Positions 27,800-37,069 of a stretch of DNA of 64,000 nt are shown piece by piece; within the stretch, counting starts at the first letter, position 1; each line of letters starts with the position of its first letter. The notes under the pieces are model-generated. The model was given only the letters and a program-made list of their open reading frames with translations. It made no database searches and was not told the DNA's origin. Source of the stretch: Gymnodinialimonas sp. 57CJ19 (GTDB lineage: Bacteria; Pseudomonadota; Alphaproteobacteria; Rhodobacterales; Rhodobacteraceae). The position numbers and the translations under genes were made by a program. Location of the stretch: NCBI RefSeq assembly GCF_038396845.1, contig NZ_CP151587.1, forward strand, positions 3,632,001-3,696,000, in the 5' to 3' direction.

Positions 27800-29331
27800 C
27801 AGAGGGGGATGTTGTCGTGCTTTTTCCACGGCAACTTCTGCTCTTTGCGCCGCAGTGATGCAAAGGCGCGGCTGACGCGACGACGGGTGGAATGGGGTTG
27901 AATGACCTCGTCGATAAAGCCCCGCTCGGCGGCGACGAAGGGATTGGCGAAACGGTCTTCATATTCCGCCGTATGGGCCGCGATCTTGTCGGCATCCCCA
28001 AGGTCGGAACGGTGCAGGATCTCTACCGCGCCCTTGGCGCCCATCACGGCGATCTCAGCCGTGGGCCAAGCGTAATTCACATCGGCTTTCATATGCTTGG
28101 AGGCCATCACATCATAGGCGCCGCCATAGGCTTTGCGGGTAATGACCGTCACCAACGGCACCGTCGCCTCGCCGTAAGCGAACAGCAGTTTCGCGCCATG
28201 CTTGATGACACCGCCATATTCCTGCGTCGTGCCGGGCAGGAAGCCGGGCACGTCCACGAGGGTCAGGATCGGGATTTCGAAGCAATCACAGAACCGCACG
28301 AACCGCGCCGCCTTGCGAGAGCTGTCGATATCCAGAACCCCCGCCAGAACCATCGGCTGGTTCGCCACAACGCCCACGGTCTGGCCTTCCAGACGGATGA
28401 AGCCCGTGAGAATGTTGCCGGCAAAATCCTCTTGGATCTCGTAGAAATCGCCCTCATCGGCGAGCTTTTCGATCAGCTCTTTCATGTCATAGGGCTGGTT
28501 GGGGTTGTCGGGGATCAGCGTATCAAGGCTGTGCTCGATCCGGTCCGGGCTGTCAAAAAACGGCCGCACTGGCGGCTTTTCACGGTTGGACAGGGGCAGA
28601 AAGTCGATCAGGCGGCGCACTTCGCTCAGCGCCTCCACATCGTTTTCGAACGCGCCATCGGCGACGGAGGATTTTTTGGTATGGGTGGCCGCACCGCCCA
28701 ATTGCTCGGCGGTAACCACCTCATTCGTCACGGTTTTTACCACATCGGGGCCGGTGACGAACATGTAGGACGTGTCCTTCACCATGAAGATGAAGTCGGT
28801 CATCGCGGGGGAGTAGACCGCACCACCGGCGCAAGGCCCCATCACCAGCGAGATCTGCGGGATCACGCCAGAGGCTTCGACGTTGCGGCGGAAGATCTCG
28901 GCATAAGCGGCAAGGGCATCGACCCCCTCCTGAATCCGCGCCCCGCCCGAGTCGTTGATGCCGACCACAGGTGCACCGTTTTGCACGGCCATATCCATGA
29001 TCTTGCAGATTTTCTGCCCGTGAGTTTCCGAGACCGAGCCGCCAAGGACGGTGAAATCCTGGCTATAGACGTAAACCTGACGCCCATTCACGGTGCCCCA
29101 GCCGGTGATAACACCGTCGCCGGGCGGGCGATTGGCAGCCATGCCGAATTCCGTCGTGCGGTGCGCCACGAACATATCGTATTCTTCGAAAGACCCCTCA
29201 TCGAGCAGCAGTTCAATCCGCTCACGCGCGGTCAGCTTGCCTTTGGCGTGTTGCGCAGCCACGCGCTTTTCGCCGCCACCTGCCCGCGCCAAGGCGCGTC
29301 GCTCGTTAAGCTGTTCCAGAATATCCGTCAT
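27799..29331 (-). CDS. pccB: propionyl-CoA carboxylase, beta (carboxyltransferase) subunit
   Basis: A 510-residue carboxyltransferase that moves CO2 from biotin on PccA to propionyl-CoA. Typical segments are [21 protein letters not shown] near the start, the glycine-rich oxyanion loops [18 protein letters not shown] and [19 protein letters not shown], and [20 protein letters not shown] in the C domain. TTTGCAAA motifs for PccR lie 70-120 bases upstream of the start. A coupled small gene follows. Confidence 0.96.
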   Translation of the reverse strand: MTDILEQLNERRALARAGGGEKRVAAQHAKGKLTARERIELLLDEGSFEEYDMFVAHRTTEFGMAANRPPGDGVITGWGTVNGRQVYVYSQDFTVLGGSVSETHGQKICKIMDMAVQNGAPVVGINDSGGARIQEGVDALAAYAEIFRRNVEASGVIPQISLVMGPCAGGAVYSPAMTDFIFMVKDTSYMFVTGPDVVKTVTNEVVTAEQLGGAATHTKKSSVADGAFENDVEALSEVRRLIDFLPLSNREKPPVRPFFDSPDRIEHSLDTLIPDNPNQPYDMKELIEKLADEGDFYEIQEDFAGNILTGFIRLEGQTVGVVANQPMVLAGVLDIDSSRKAARFVRFCDCFEIPILTLVDVPGFLPGTTQEYGGVIKHGAKLLFAYGEATVPLVTVITRKAYGGAYDVMASKHMKADVNYAWPTAEIAVMGAKGAVEILHRSDLGDADKIAAHTAEYEDRFANPFVAAERGFIDEVIQPHSTRRRVSRAFASLRRKEQKLPWKKHDNIPL

Positions 29332-29402
29332 GGTGCCTCCCTCTTCGGCTTGGCGCGGAAACTATGCGGATGTGGCCATTTCATCCAGCAAGAACTAGTA
29401 TA

Positions 29403-29450
29403 TTTGCAAATTACTTTGCCGCCGAGTGATGTGTTTTGCAAATTTGCGAA
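29403..29450. promoter_or_regulatory. putative PccR operators upstream of pccB
   Basis: TTTGCAAA (29403-29410) is followed after exactly 4 bases by TTTGCCGC (29415-29422). A second perfect TTTGCAAA (29435-29442) abuts TTTGCGAA (29443-29450). The PccR/ScfR site described in Rhodobacter sphaeroides is TTTGCAAA-N4-TTTGCAAA, as I recall it. The sites lie between pccB and the divergent MFS gene, so either may be controlled. Confidence 0.72.
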
Positions 29451-29509
29451 CCCGGTATACATCTGCATACTCTCTGGACCTTCGCAAAAATCCGCAATAC
29501 GCCAGTGCC

Positions 29510-30727
29510 ATGAGCACGCACCAACCGGCGCGGTTTCTAGACCGCACCACGCCCCCGCACATCTTTACGTTGATCATCATGACCGGCCTTGGCGCCTTGT
29601 CGATGAACATTTTCCTGCCGTCGCTACCTGCAATGGCGGATTATTTCGACACCGATTATCGGCTGATGCAGCTATCGGTCTCGCTCTACCTTCTGGTGAA
29701 CGCCGCGCTTCAGATCATCATTGGGCCGATCTCGGACCGGTTCGGGCGCAGGCCGGTGATCCTGGGGGGCACGGCTCTGTTTATCCTCGCCACCATCGGC
29801 TGCCTGCTGGCTTCCAGCATCGAGGTTTTCCTGCTGTTTCGCATGATGCAGGCCGTCATCGTGACCGGCCTTGTGTTGGGCCGGGCGGTGGTGCGCGACA
29901 TGCATGACGAAGCCGAAGCCGCCTCGAAAATCGGCTATGTGACCATGGGCATGGCCGTGGTGCCCATGATTGGCCCCGGCATTGGCGGCGCGTTGGAGCA
30001 ATCCATGGGCTGGCAGGCGAATTTCTGGCTGCTTCTGGCCCTTGGCCTGGTCATTCTGGCCCTTGTCTGGGCGGACTTGGGCGAAACGGCAAGGGCCAGC
30101 ACATCCAGCCTGGCAGAGCAGATCGCGCAATACCCCGAGCTTTTGACCTCGCGCCGTTTCTGGGGCTACTGCTTGACGGCGGCCTTCGCCTCGGGGGCGT
30201 TTTTCTCGTACCTTGGGGGGGCGCCCTATGTCGGGTCAGAGGTCTTCCACCTTTCCCCCACACAGGTCGGCATATTCTTTGGCGCGCCCGCAGTGGGGTA
30301 CTTCTTTGGCAACGGCATATCGGGCCGGTACTCCACCCGCGTCGGCATCAACCCGATGATTTTATGGGGCACTTCGGTGACCGCCACGGGCATGGTGTTG
30401 TTGCTGATCCTGTTCCTTTTCGGCCTGCAATCGCCCTTCGTGTTCTTCGGCTTCATGACGACTGTGGGCTTTGGCAACGGCATGGTTTTGCCAAATGCGA
30501 CCTCGGGCATGTTGTCGGTCCGCCCCCATCTGGCGGGCACGGCATCGGGGCTTGGCGGCGCGATCATGCTGTTCGGCGGCGCGGCGATGTCGGCCTTGGC
30601 GGGCGCTATGCTGACCGGCGGCAACGGGGTCTATCCGTTGATTATCATCATGCTGGTCACCTCGCTTTTGGCGGTCGGTTCCGTTGTCTACACAATCCGC
30701 AGGCAAGCGCAGGTGACCGAGGGTTGA
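29510..30727 (+). CDS. Bcr/CflA-type MFS drug-efflux transporter
   Basis: A 405-residue membrane protein with 12 hydrophobic segments and MFS motif A (SDRFGRRPVI) between TM2 and TM3; the ALSMNIFLPSLPAMADYF start is typical of the Bcr/CflA multidrug family. ATG 29510 is chosen because the longer frame runs through the PccR motifs. No good Shine-Dalgarno precedes it. It is divergent from pccB across a shared control region and upstream of pccR, so export of a short-chain acid or CoA-derived product is conceivable but unproven. Confidence 0.87.
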   Translation: MSTHQPARFLDRTTPPHIFTLIIMTGLGALSMNIFLPSLPAMADYFDTDYRLMQLSVSLYLLVNAALQIIIGPISDRFGRRPVILGGTALFILATIGCLLASSIEVFLLFRMMQAVIVTGLVLGRAVVRDMHDEAEAASKIGYVTMGMAVVPMIGPGIGGALEQSMGWQANFWLLLALGLVILALVWADLGETARASTSSLAEQIAQYPELLTSRRFWGYCLTAAFASGAFFSYLGGAPYVGSEVFHLSPTQVGIFFGAPAVGYFFGNGISGRYSTRVGINPMILWGTSVTATGMVLLLILFLFGLQSPFVFFGFMTTVGFGNGMVLPNATSGMLSVRPHLAGTASGLGGAIMLFGGAAMSALAGAMLTGGNGVYPLIIIMLVTSLLAVGSVVYTIRRQAQVTEG

Positions 30728-30741
30728 GCCTTGCCCCAGGC

Positions 30742-30772
30742 TTTGCAAACCCGCTAACTTAGGGTTGCAAAG
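30742..30772 (+). promoter_or_regulatory. putative PccR autoregulatory site
   Basis: TTTGCAAA (30742-30749) and GTTGCAAAG (30764-30772) lie just before the pccR start, the second abutting its GGGGA ribosome site. They match the motifs before pccB, suggesting PccR controls its own gene. The spacing here is 14 bases rather than 4. Confidence 0.6.
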
Positions 30773-30781
30773 GGGATAGGT

Positions 30782-32176
30782 ATGGCCACTCAAAAACTCT
30801 ACGTCGGCGCCAAGCTGCGCAGTTTGCGCACCGGATTGGGGCTGACCCAAAAAGACTTTGCCGCAAAGCTGGGGATATCCCTGCCCTATCTTAACCAGAT
30901 GGAGAACAATAACCGCCCTTTGTCCACGGCGGTTCTGATGGGCTTGGCGCAGGATTTTGGCGTTGACGTGACCGAGCTTTCGGCCTCGGACGCGGATCGC
31001 ATCGTCTCTGATATGCGAGAGGCTCTGGCCGATCCGCTGTTCGCTGAATCCGGGCCGCAGCTGGCCGACCTGCGGCTTGTCTCGGCCAATGCGCCGACCC
31101 TGGCCCATGCGTTCCTGAAGCTCCACCGCGCCTATCGCCAGACCCAGGAACGCCTTGCGTCGCTCGATGAGGCTTTGGGCCAACAAAGCAGTGCCACTGC
31201 CTCGCCTTGGGAAGAGGTGCGCGATTTTTTCCACTACACGGACAATTACATTGATGCCGTGGATCGCGCAGCAGAACGGTTCGCCACCCGCGCCACGGGC
31301 GATCTGGCCGCCCACACGCAGTCGGTTCTGGCCGACATGGGCGTGACCCTGCGCTTCACTGCGGGCAATGGTGTCCGCGCCTATGATCCTGGCACCAAGA
31401 TCCTGACCCTATCGCCCCAAGCCGCCCCTGAGACACAGCGCTTTCAACTGCTGCACCAATACGCCCTACTGGGGCAGGAGCAGTTGATCGAGGCGACGCT
31501 GGATCTTGCCCGGTTCCAATCCGATACCGCCCGCGAGATCGCCCGGATCGGCATGGCCAATTACTTCGCCGGAGCCGTTCTGATGCCCTACACCCGTTTT
31601 GCCGAGGCTGCCCGAGACACCCGCCACGATCTGGAGCGTCTGGCCATCACCTTCGGCGCGTCGATCGAACAAATCGCCCACCGCCTGTCCACCCTGCAAC
31701 GTCCCGGCGCAAAGGGCATTCCGTTCTTCTTTGCCCGTGTCGATCAGGCCGGCACCGTCACCAAACGCCACTCCGCCACGCGGCTGCAATTTGCCCGCTT
31801 CGGCGGCGCTTGCCCCCTATGGAACGTGCACCAAGCCTTCGAGGCGCCGGGCCGGTTTCTGCGCCAACTGGCCGAAACTCCCGACGGCGCACGCTATGTG
31901 ATCCTTGCCCGCGACGTGTCAAAATCCGGCGGCGCATGGGGGCGTCCCACGCGCCGGTACGCGGTGTCCTTGGGCTGCGAGGTGCGCCACGCGGGATCGC
32001 TGGTCTATGCCGACGGCCTCGACCTGGACCGCAGCACAGCCTTTCAACCCATCGGCATTTCGTGTCGCATTTGCGAACGTCCCAATTGCCACCAACGCGC
32101 CGTACCCCCGTTGGAGAGGCAGTTGGTCGTGAACCCAAACCGACGCGGCACCCTGCCCTACGAAGTCGCCCAATAA
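30782..32176 (+). CDS. pccR: short-chain fatty acyl-CoA regulator PccR (ScfR family)
   Basis: A 464-residue transcription factor. Residues ~8-62 are an XRE-type helix-turn-helix (LRTGLGLTQKDFAAKLGISL, then LNQMENNNRPLS). A central IrrE/M78-like domain has LLHQYALLG in place of the peptidase HExxH, so it is probably not catalytic. The C-terminal DUF2083-like part ends with CRICERPNCHQRAVPPL. By family it senses propionyl-CoA-type thioesters and controls pccB. Its nearness to pcc genes and the TTTGCAAA sites upstream of both support this role. Confidence 0.9.
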   Translation: MATQKLYVGAKLRSLRTGLGLTQKDFAAKLGISLPYLNQMENNNRPLSTAVLMGLAQDFGVDVTELSASDADRIVSDMREALADPLFAESGPQLADLRLVSANAPTLAHAFLKLHRAYRQTQERLASLDEALGQQSSATASPWEEVRDFFHYTDNYIDAVDRAAERFATRATGDLAAHTQSVLADMGVTLRFTAGNGVRAYDPGTKILTLSPQAAPETQRFQLLHQYALLGQEQLIEATLDLARFQSDTAREIARIGMANYFAGAVLMPYTRFAEAARDTRHDLERLAITFGASIEQIAHRLSTLQRPGAKGIPFFFARVDQAGTVTKRHSATRLQFARFGGACPLWNVHQAFEAPGRFLRQLAETPDGARYVILARDVSKSGGAWGRPTRRYAVSLGCEVRHAGSLVYADGLDLDRSTAFQPIGISCRICERPNCHQRAVPPLERQLVVNPNRRGTLPYEVAQ

Positions 32177-32288
32177 CGCCTGAGAACAGTTTTTTAGCAT
32201 TCAGCTATGAATTCTTGCCACGCGCCGGGGCCAAGCCATTGCCAATCCCGACGCGACCCGTAAGCTACAGCCAAATAGGGAGAAAACC

Positions 32289-32753
32289 ATGGAACTTCAC
32301 GCCAGCCGCCACATCGCCGCCGACCGCCAACAAGTTTGGGAAGCCCTGAACGAGGCCGAGGTTCTGAAGGCTTGCATCCCCGGCTGTGAAGAGCTGACAG
32401 GCTCCCCGGAGGAAGGTTTCGAGGCGACCGTGAAGCAAAAGGTCGGCCCGGTGAAAGCGACGTTCAAGGGCGGGGTGACCCTTTCAGATATCGTGCCGGG
32501 TGAAAGCTATACCATCACCGGCGAGGGCAAGGGCGGCGTCGCGGGTTTTGCCAAGGGGGGCGCGAAGGTTCATCTGGCCGACCATCCCGAAGGCGGCACC
32601 GAGCTGACCTATGACGTCGAAGCCAAGGTCGGCGGCAAGATCGCGCAATTGGGCTCTCGCCTGGTGAACAGCTTTGCCACCAAAATGGCCGATCAGTTCT
32701 TTGAGCGGTTTCAAGAGCGGCTGGAAGGCGGCGGCGAAGACGCTTCTGCCTGA
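32289..32753 (+). CDS. CoxG-like SRPBCC domain protein
   Basis: A 154-residue START/SRPBCC-fold protein similar to carbon monoxide dehydrogenase subunit G: begins MELHASRHIAADRQQVWEAL, with AEVLKACIPGCEELTG and the helix FATKMADQFFERF near the end. CoxG helps assemble or anchor Mo-dependent CO dehydrogenase. No cox or aldehyde-oxidase genes are adjacent, so its partner is unknown. AGGGAGA ribosome site upstream. Convergent with the EamA gene. Confidence 0.87.
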   Translation: MELHASRHIAADRQQVWEALNEAEVLKACIPGCEELTGSPEEGFEATVKQKVGPVKATFKGGVTLSDIVPGESYTITGEGKGGVAGFAKGGAKVHLADHPEGGTELTYDVEAKVGGKIAQLGSRLVNSFATKMADQFFERFQERLEGGGEDASA

Positions 32754-32772
32754 GAAAGCCGAAGCCCGCCGC

Positions 32773-33714
32773 TTACTCTACGCCATCGCCCGCTAAAGCG
32801 GCTTCCTTGCGGTGGCGGCGGGCCAAAGCGGTCTCTCGCCATGTGATGAAGCTGACCGACGCGATGATCATCCCGCCCCCTGCGATCACATAGATGTCGG
32901 CGGGTTCGCCAAAGACAAACACGCCCAAAGCCGTGGCCCAAACCAACTGCAAGAACGACACCGGCTGTGTCACCGCCAAAGGCGCGGCGCGGAAGGCCAG
33001 CGTCATCATGTAGTGGCCCAATGTGGCGAAGAAGGCGCAGAGGAAGAGCCACCCCACATCGCTCCAAGTGACCGGCACCCAGACATACCACGCCAGCGGC
33101 GCAAGGATGATCGGCACCACCAGCGACAGGTAGAACACGACCACTTCGGCACTGACCCGCCCCGATGCCAACTTGGCGAGGAAGTAGCTGACCGCCATGG
33201 CGACGGCCGTGACCAGCATGGTCACGTGCCCCAGGTCGATCTCTCGGAAACCGGGGCGGATGATAACGAAGGTGCCCACGAAGGCGATGACCACCGCAGC
33301 GACGCGGTAGCGGCCAAGACGTTCTCCCAGAAACAGAACCGCCAGCAAGATCACGTAGACCGGGTTGAGGTAGTTGAGCGCGGTGACGTCGGCGATGGGG
33401 ATGCGGGTCATGGCGAAGAACCACAGGGAAACCGCCAAGGCGTGGGCTGCCCCGCGCCCCAGAAAGATCCCCAACAGGCTCCGGTCCACATTGGCCCGTC
33501 GGACCGAGGGCAGCATCGGGATCAGGAAAACGAGGCCGAGGGCGTAGCGCAGGAAGCCTGATTGGATCGCGGGCACGTCGGTGCCCACCATCTTCACCGT
33601 CGCTGTCACAGCCACGAAACAGAGGCCGGTGAGGAGCATCCAGAAGATGCCCCACCCGGGGCGGGAGGCGGGCGTGTGGACGAGGGTCGCGGAGGGGGTG
33701 GCGGGCGTTTCCAT
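32773..33714 (-). CDS. EamA/DMT-family transporter
   Basis: A 313-residue inner-membrane protein with ten hydrophobic helices in two EamA repeats (for example ADVTALNYLNPVYVILLAVLFLGER in the first). Members export amino acids, riboflavin or other metabolites; here the substrate is unknown. The start at 33714 is chosen over the longer frame because that region is proline- and serine-rich with no family similarity; a ~30-residue cytosolic leader precedes TM1. It converges with the coxG-like gene. Confidence 0.87.
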   Translation of the reverse strand: METPATPSATLVHTPASRPGWGIFWMLLTGLCFVAVTATVKMVGTDVPAIQSGFLRYALGLVFLIPMLPSVRRANVDRSLLGIFLGRGAAHALAVSLWFFAMTRIPIADVTALNYLNPVYVILLAVLFLGERLGRYRVAAVVIAFVGTFVIIRPGFREIDLGHVTMLVTAVAMAVSYFLAKLASGRVSAEVVVFYLSLVVPIILAPLAWYVWVPVTWSDVGWLFLCAFFATLGHYMMTLAFRAAPLAVTQPVSFLQLVWATALGVFVFGEPADIYVIAGGGMIIASVSFITWRETALARRHRKEAALAGDGVE

Positions 33715-34399
33715 AGGGGGCCAGATGACCACCGGAGCGGAGGGGCTGCAAGGAGATAAGCGGAGGGGGGATTTGGCGGCTCGCGGCGGGTGCTCAAGCT
33801 TGAGCACGGGGGTTATGTGTTTGAAATCGTTATGTTGTGGATTTTGTTAACGTTTTGTTAGGGATTTCATTTTTACCCACGTGACGGACGTGCCGTACGG
33901 CGCTACGTCGCGATGGATACGGTTTGCTGCAAATCGCGTGAAAGGCGGACAGCGGACGTTTGCTGCGCGGAGCCTGGACGTCTGCTACGCTGACAAAGCA
34001 CATGAAATTCCAACACAACTCTTAATGTCTGAATTTGTCAGGTTAAGGCCACGGTGAAAAGCACCAAGAACGTAGCTCGGCGGACTGCGTTCTACGCGCT
34101 GCAATCATCATAGCGCCCGGACCATTTTCTGGGGACGCGGCGCCGGACGCGCAGGTGAAAGGTCTGGCGATCAGGGTGGCTTGTCGGTGGGTGAGAAGAA
34201 GGGCCAGAGATGCGTTTGCCTACTTGTTGTCGCGGGACAGACATCAATCGAACACAACATGTGTCTTGAAGCGCACACAGGCGAAGACATTGAAAACAGG
34301 CACTAACGTTTTTGTGGGGCTAGGCGGTTTTTCGCTTATAGGATGAAGTAAATACAAGAGCCGCGCGTCGTGCGAGGCTGCAAATAAAGAGGTGAGCAG
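33715..34399. other. long intergenic region with imperfect repeats
   Basis: A 685-base stretch without a believable gene; the short open frames are rich in Arg, Ser and Pro and lack ribosome sites. It is more AT-rich than its neighbours, with runs such as TTTTGTTAACGTTTTGTTAGG. It contains the direct repeat at 33954-33990. The right-hand part should hold the autotransporter promoter, but I could not fix one. Confidence 0.55.
33954..33990. repeat. imperfect direct repeat, 15 bp, period 22
   Basis: GGACGTTTGCTGCGC (33954-33968) recurs as GGACGTCTGCTACGC (33976-33990) with two differences. It sits in the long gap before the autotransporter gene, preceded by GCGGACAGC. Could be a dispersed repeat of this family of genomes or a tandem operator. 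Confidence 0.45.
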
Positions 34400-35794
34400 A
34401 TGAGGAATTTGGGGATCGCGGCAGTCTTGGCCGCGTCAACGTCGTTGACCGGAGGCGCGGCGTGGTCGCAAACGGAATTGGTCACCGACATCATTGTGGA
34501 TGGTACACGTTTCGCGGGCTCTCCAACGTATTACTATAGTGTCACGGAAGTTACGGTTGTAGACGCATCCGTCATATCAGCGGATACTACGCAAAACATT
34601 AGCAACGGCTACAACGACACTCATTTTTTGATTAACTACAATCTGTTTGCTGCGAATGCGGATGTAAGTGCTTTGACATTCTCTTCTCCTGCTATTTCAG
34701 GTGCTCTAGCCAGCGGGACGGATACCACCAACTCATCTGTTGCGCTTTTGACAGGTCAGGGAATTACCAACGGGCAATATCAGCTGGTCGTTTCGATGAA
34801 CCACTATGACGGATATTCTTCCCACGAGATCACGGCGATTCTGAACGGGATGATCCTTGGCTGGAGCTTGTCGCAGCAGGCCGAACTTGCAGCTATGCTG
34901 TCCGCCTCTGGCGGCGCGGCGCGGCTGATTGTCGTGGACGCGGGCGGAGTGGCGCGTGATCTGGGGCAGGTAAGCCTTGCCACCCGCGACGCCACCGGCG
35001 GCTTCGTGCGCGGTTTGGACGGGACGGTAACGGCCTCTACCCAAGGCGCACCCGGCTTGGTGGGCGGCCTTTACACATGGGCGGATGTTACCAGCTTCCG
35101 CACCACAGAGACCGGCGGCGGCTCGAACGCGGTTGGAGGGTCTGGCTTTGCCATCGGCGCGGATATCGGCATCGGCCCGGACACGGTCGCGGGCCTATCG
35201 CTTGGATTCTCCGAGATTAATGCCAGCGACGGCAGCTTCAGCCAGGATGGGCAGATGACCTATCTGCAACCCTACCTCAGCTACCGCGCAGGCAACTGGC
35301 ATGGCAACGCGAGCCTGATGTACGGCGTGGGATCGTTCGACCAGACCTCCACCGGGGGCACAGGCACCGCGGATATGACCCTGACGGCGGTGACGTTCGA
35401 AGGCGGTTATGACTTTGCGCTGTCCGAAGAGTTTACCCTGACGCCAACCATTGGATTGCTGCACGGTCAGCAGGAGATCGAGGGGACGGGCGGCACGCTG
35501 ACGACATCCGAGACCTATCAGTTCTCCCAAGGGTCACTGGGGGCACGGATCACCTTCGACGACGCCGATGGGTCGCTTTTTGCGGGTCTCCACGCGGATT
35601 ACCTGACGCAGGACGCGGGCGTTGTGCTGGTGGAAGATCTGTTGGCGGACGATGGCTGGACGGGCCGGGTTGAGCTGGGTGGCTCCACCGGTCTGGGCAA
35701 CGGCCTGGGTCTTGCGACCTCGGTCAACCTGAGCGGCTTGGGCGGCGACATGCGCACCATCGCGGGCGCGTTACGCGTGGCATTCACTTTCTGA
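34400..35794 (+). CDS. autotransporter-barrel outer-membrane protein
   Basis: A 464-residue exported protein. A signal peptide (to ...GGAAWSQ, ~24 residues) is followed by a ~190-residue Thr/Ser/Asn-rich passenger and, from ~220, a beta-barrel with alternating amphipathic strands (GFAIGADIGIGPDTVAGLSLGF, YLQPYLSYRAG) ending in LRVAFTF with the C-terminal Phe used for outer-membrane insertion. GAGGTGAG ribosome site upstream. The first ~430 bases are visibly richer in A/T than the barrel half, suggesting that the passenger was exchanged or evolves fast. The target is unknown. Confidence 0.85.
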   Translation: MRNLGIAAVLAASTSLTGGAAWSQTELVTDIIVDGTRFAGSPTYYYSVTEVTVVDASVISADTTQNISNGYNDTHFLINYNLFAANADVSALTFSSPAISGALASGTDTTNSSVALLTGQGITNGQYQLVVSMNHYDGYSSHEITAILNGMILGWSLSQQAELAAMLSASGGAARLIVVDAGGVARDLGQVSLATRDATGGFVRGLDGTVTASTQGAPGLVGGLYTWADVTSFRTTETGGGSNAVGGSGFAIGADIGIGPDTVAGLSLGFSEINASDGSFSQDGQMTYLQPYLSYRAGNWHGNASLMYGVGSFDQTSTGGTGTADMTLTAVTFEGGYDFALSEEFTLTPTIGLLHGQQEIEGTGGTLTTSETYQFSQGSLGARITFDDADGSLFAGLHADYLTQDAGVVLVEDLLADDGWTGRVELGGSTGLGNGLGLATSVNLSGLGGDMRTIAGALRVAFTF

Positions 35795-35816
35795 TATCTG
35801 CGAATGGTGAAACGAT

Positions 35817-35845
35817 AAGCCGTCCTGTGATGGGGCGGCTTTTTG
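35817..35845 (+). terminator. Rho-independent terminator of the autotransporter gene
   Basis: AAGCCGTCC and GGGGCGGCTT form a stem with one bulge and a short loop, followed by TTTTTGCG, 23 bases past the stop. Confidence 0.75.
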
Positions 35846-36163
35846 CGTCGGATCACTGTGAAAGGCCAGTTTTATGGCGCTTTTGGTCAGCACGGGGTCC
35901 GCAGGCGTGGCTTGCCTTACGATAGAAAAAGCACTCACTTCGCGCGCCGGCTTTATCTCGATTGAGGGGCCATTGGTGTGCAAAGTGCTTTTGAAAAGGT
36001 CGAGATAGTCGTGCGCAAGCGGCCGCAGGAAGATGCGTTAGGTGAGACGACTGGCTGGTTTTGTTACGGTGCCGCCGGTGCAGATTGCAGCATTCGGCCT
36101 TTTTGGGTAAAATCGGCCCTTCGCTGCAACCGGGGCGAGTGCCAGCTTTGGCCCCAAAGCCCC
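35846..36163. other. intergenic region, no gene
   Basis: No supported gene. The one structure seen is a distant inverted repeat, AAAAGCACT (35927-35935) and AGTGCTTTT (35984-35992), separated by 48 bases. yebC ends at 36164 on the opposite strand, so this is a convergent gap; the repeat might contribute to termination. Confidence 0.5.
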
Positions 36164-36934
36164 CTACTCCGCCCCCAGTTGCGCCATGACCTCATCTGAG
36201 ATTTCGAAGTTGGCCGTCACCGTCTGGACGTCGTCGTCTTCTTCCAGCGCTTCGATGAGTTTCATCAGTTTTTGCGCGTCTTCCAGGCCCAGTTCGGTCG
36301 TGGTGGTCGGGCGCCAGACCAGTTTGGTGGACTCGGACTCGCCCAGTTCGGCCTCCAGCGCGTTTGAGACCTCGTGCAGGTCGGTGTCGGCGCACCAGAT
36401 GACGTGGTTGCCCGGATCCTCATCACCGTCGCCCTCGTTGGTTTCCACGTCTTCGGCACCGGCCTCGATGGCGGCCATCATGACGGTGTCGGCATCGCCC
36501 ACGGAGAGCGGGTAGGTCACCTGGCCCTTGCGGTCGAACATGAAGCCGACGGAGCCGGTCTCGCCCAGGTTGCCGCCGTTCTTGGTGAAGGTGGAGCGCA
36601 CGGTGGAGGCGGTGCGGTTCTTGTTGTCGGTCATCGTTTCCACAATGACAGCGACGCCGGAGGGGCCGTAGCCCTCATACCGGATCTCGTCATAGTTCTC
36701 GGCGTCGCCGCCAGTGGCCTTGGAGATTGCCCGTTCAATCACGTCCTTGGGGACGGAGACGGATTTCGCCTCTTTCACGGCTAGGCGCAGGCGGGGGTTC
36801 TTGTCGGGGTCCGGGTCGCCCATCTTGGCTGCCACGGTGATTTCCTTGGACATCTTCGAGAACACCTTCGCGCGCAGCTTGTCCTGCCGCCCCTTACGGT
36901 GTTGGATGTTTGCCCATTTTGAGTGGCCTGCCAT
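36164..36934 (-). CDS. yebC: YebC/PmpR family protein
   Basis: A 256-residue protein of the YebC/PmpR family, starting with the signature [18 protein letters not shown], with [34 protein letters not shown] and an acidic last domain. Members act as DNA-binding transcription regulators and recent work links one YebC group to relief of ribosome stalling. In many bacteria it neighbours ruvC; here it does not. Single-gene unit. Confidence 0.95.
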   Translation of the reverse strand: MAGHSKWANIQHRKGRQDKLRAKVFSKMSKEITVAAKMGDPDPDKNPRLRLAVKEAKSVSVPKDVIERAISKATGGDAENYDEIRYEGYGPSGVAVIVETMTDNKNRTASTVRSTFTKNGGNLGETGSVGFMFDRKGQVTYPLSVGDADTVMMAAIEAGAEDVETNEGDGDEDPGNHVIWCADTDLHEVSNALEAELGESESTKLVWRPTTTTELGLEDAQKLMKLIEALEEDDDVQTVTANFEISDEVMAQLGAE

Positions 36935-37069
36935 GGGTCGCTCCCGCCTTTATGAATAACCTGTCGGAGGCCCATATAGGGCACGAGCCCCCTCCCGCGC
37001 AATGGCCCCTGCCCTTTGCCGCCCCGCTATCCGCGTGACGCGGCGCGGCAGCCCCGCTAATGTTGGCCC

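Noticed and set aside
32289..32753. Evidence for a CO dehydrogenase locus from the CoxG-like gene
   Set aside because: No coxL, coxM or coxS genes are adjacent; CoxG-like proteins also occur alone.
33830..34346. Small open frames of 62 and 63 codons in the gap before the autotransporter
   Set aside because: No ribosome sites, Arg/Ser/Pro-rich composition and no coding-like codon use.
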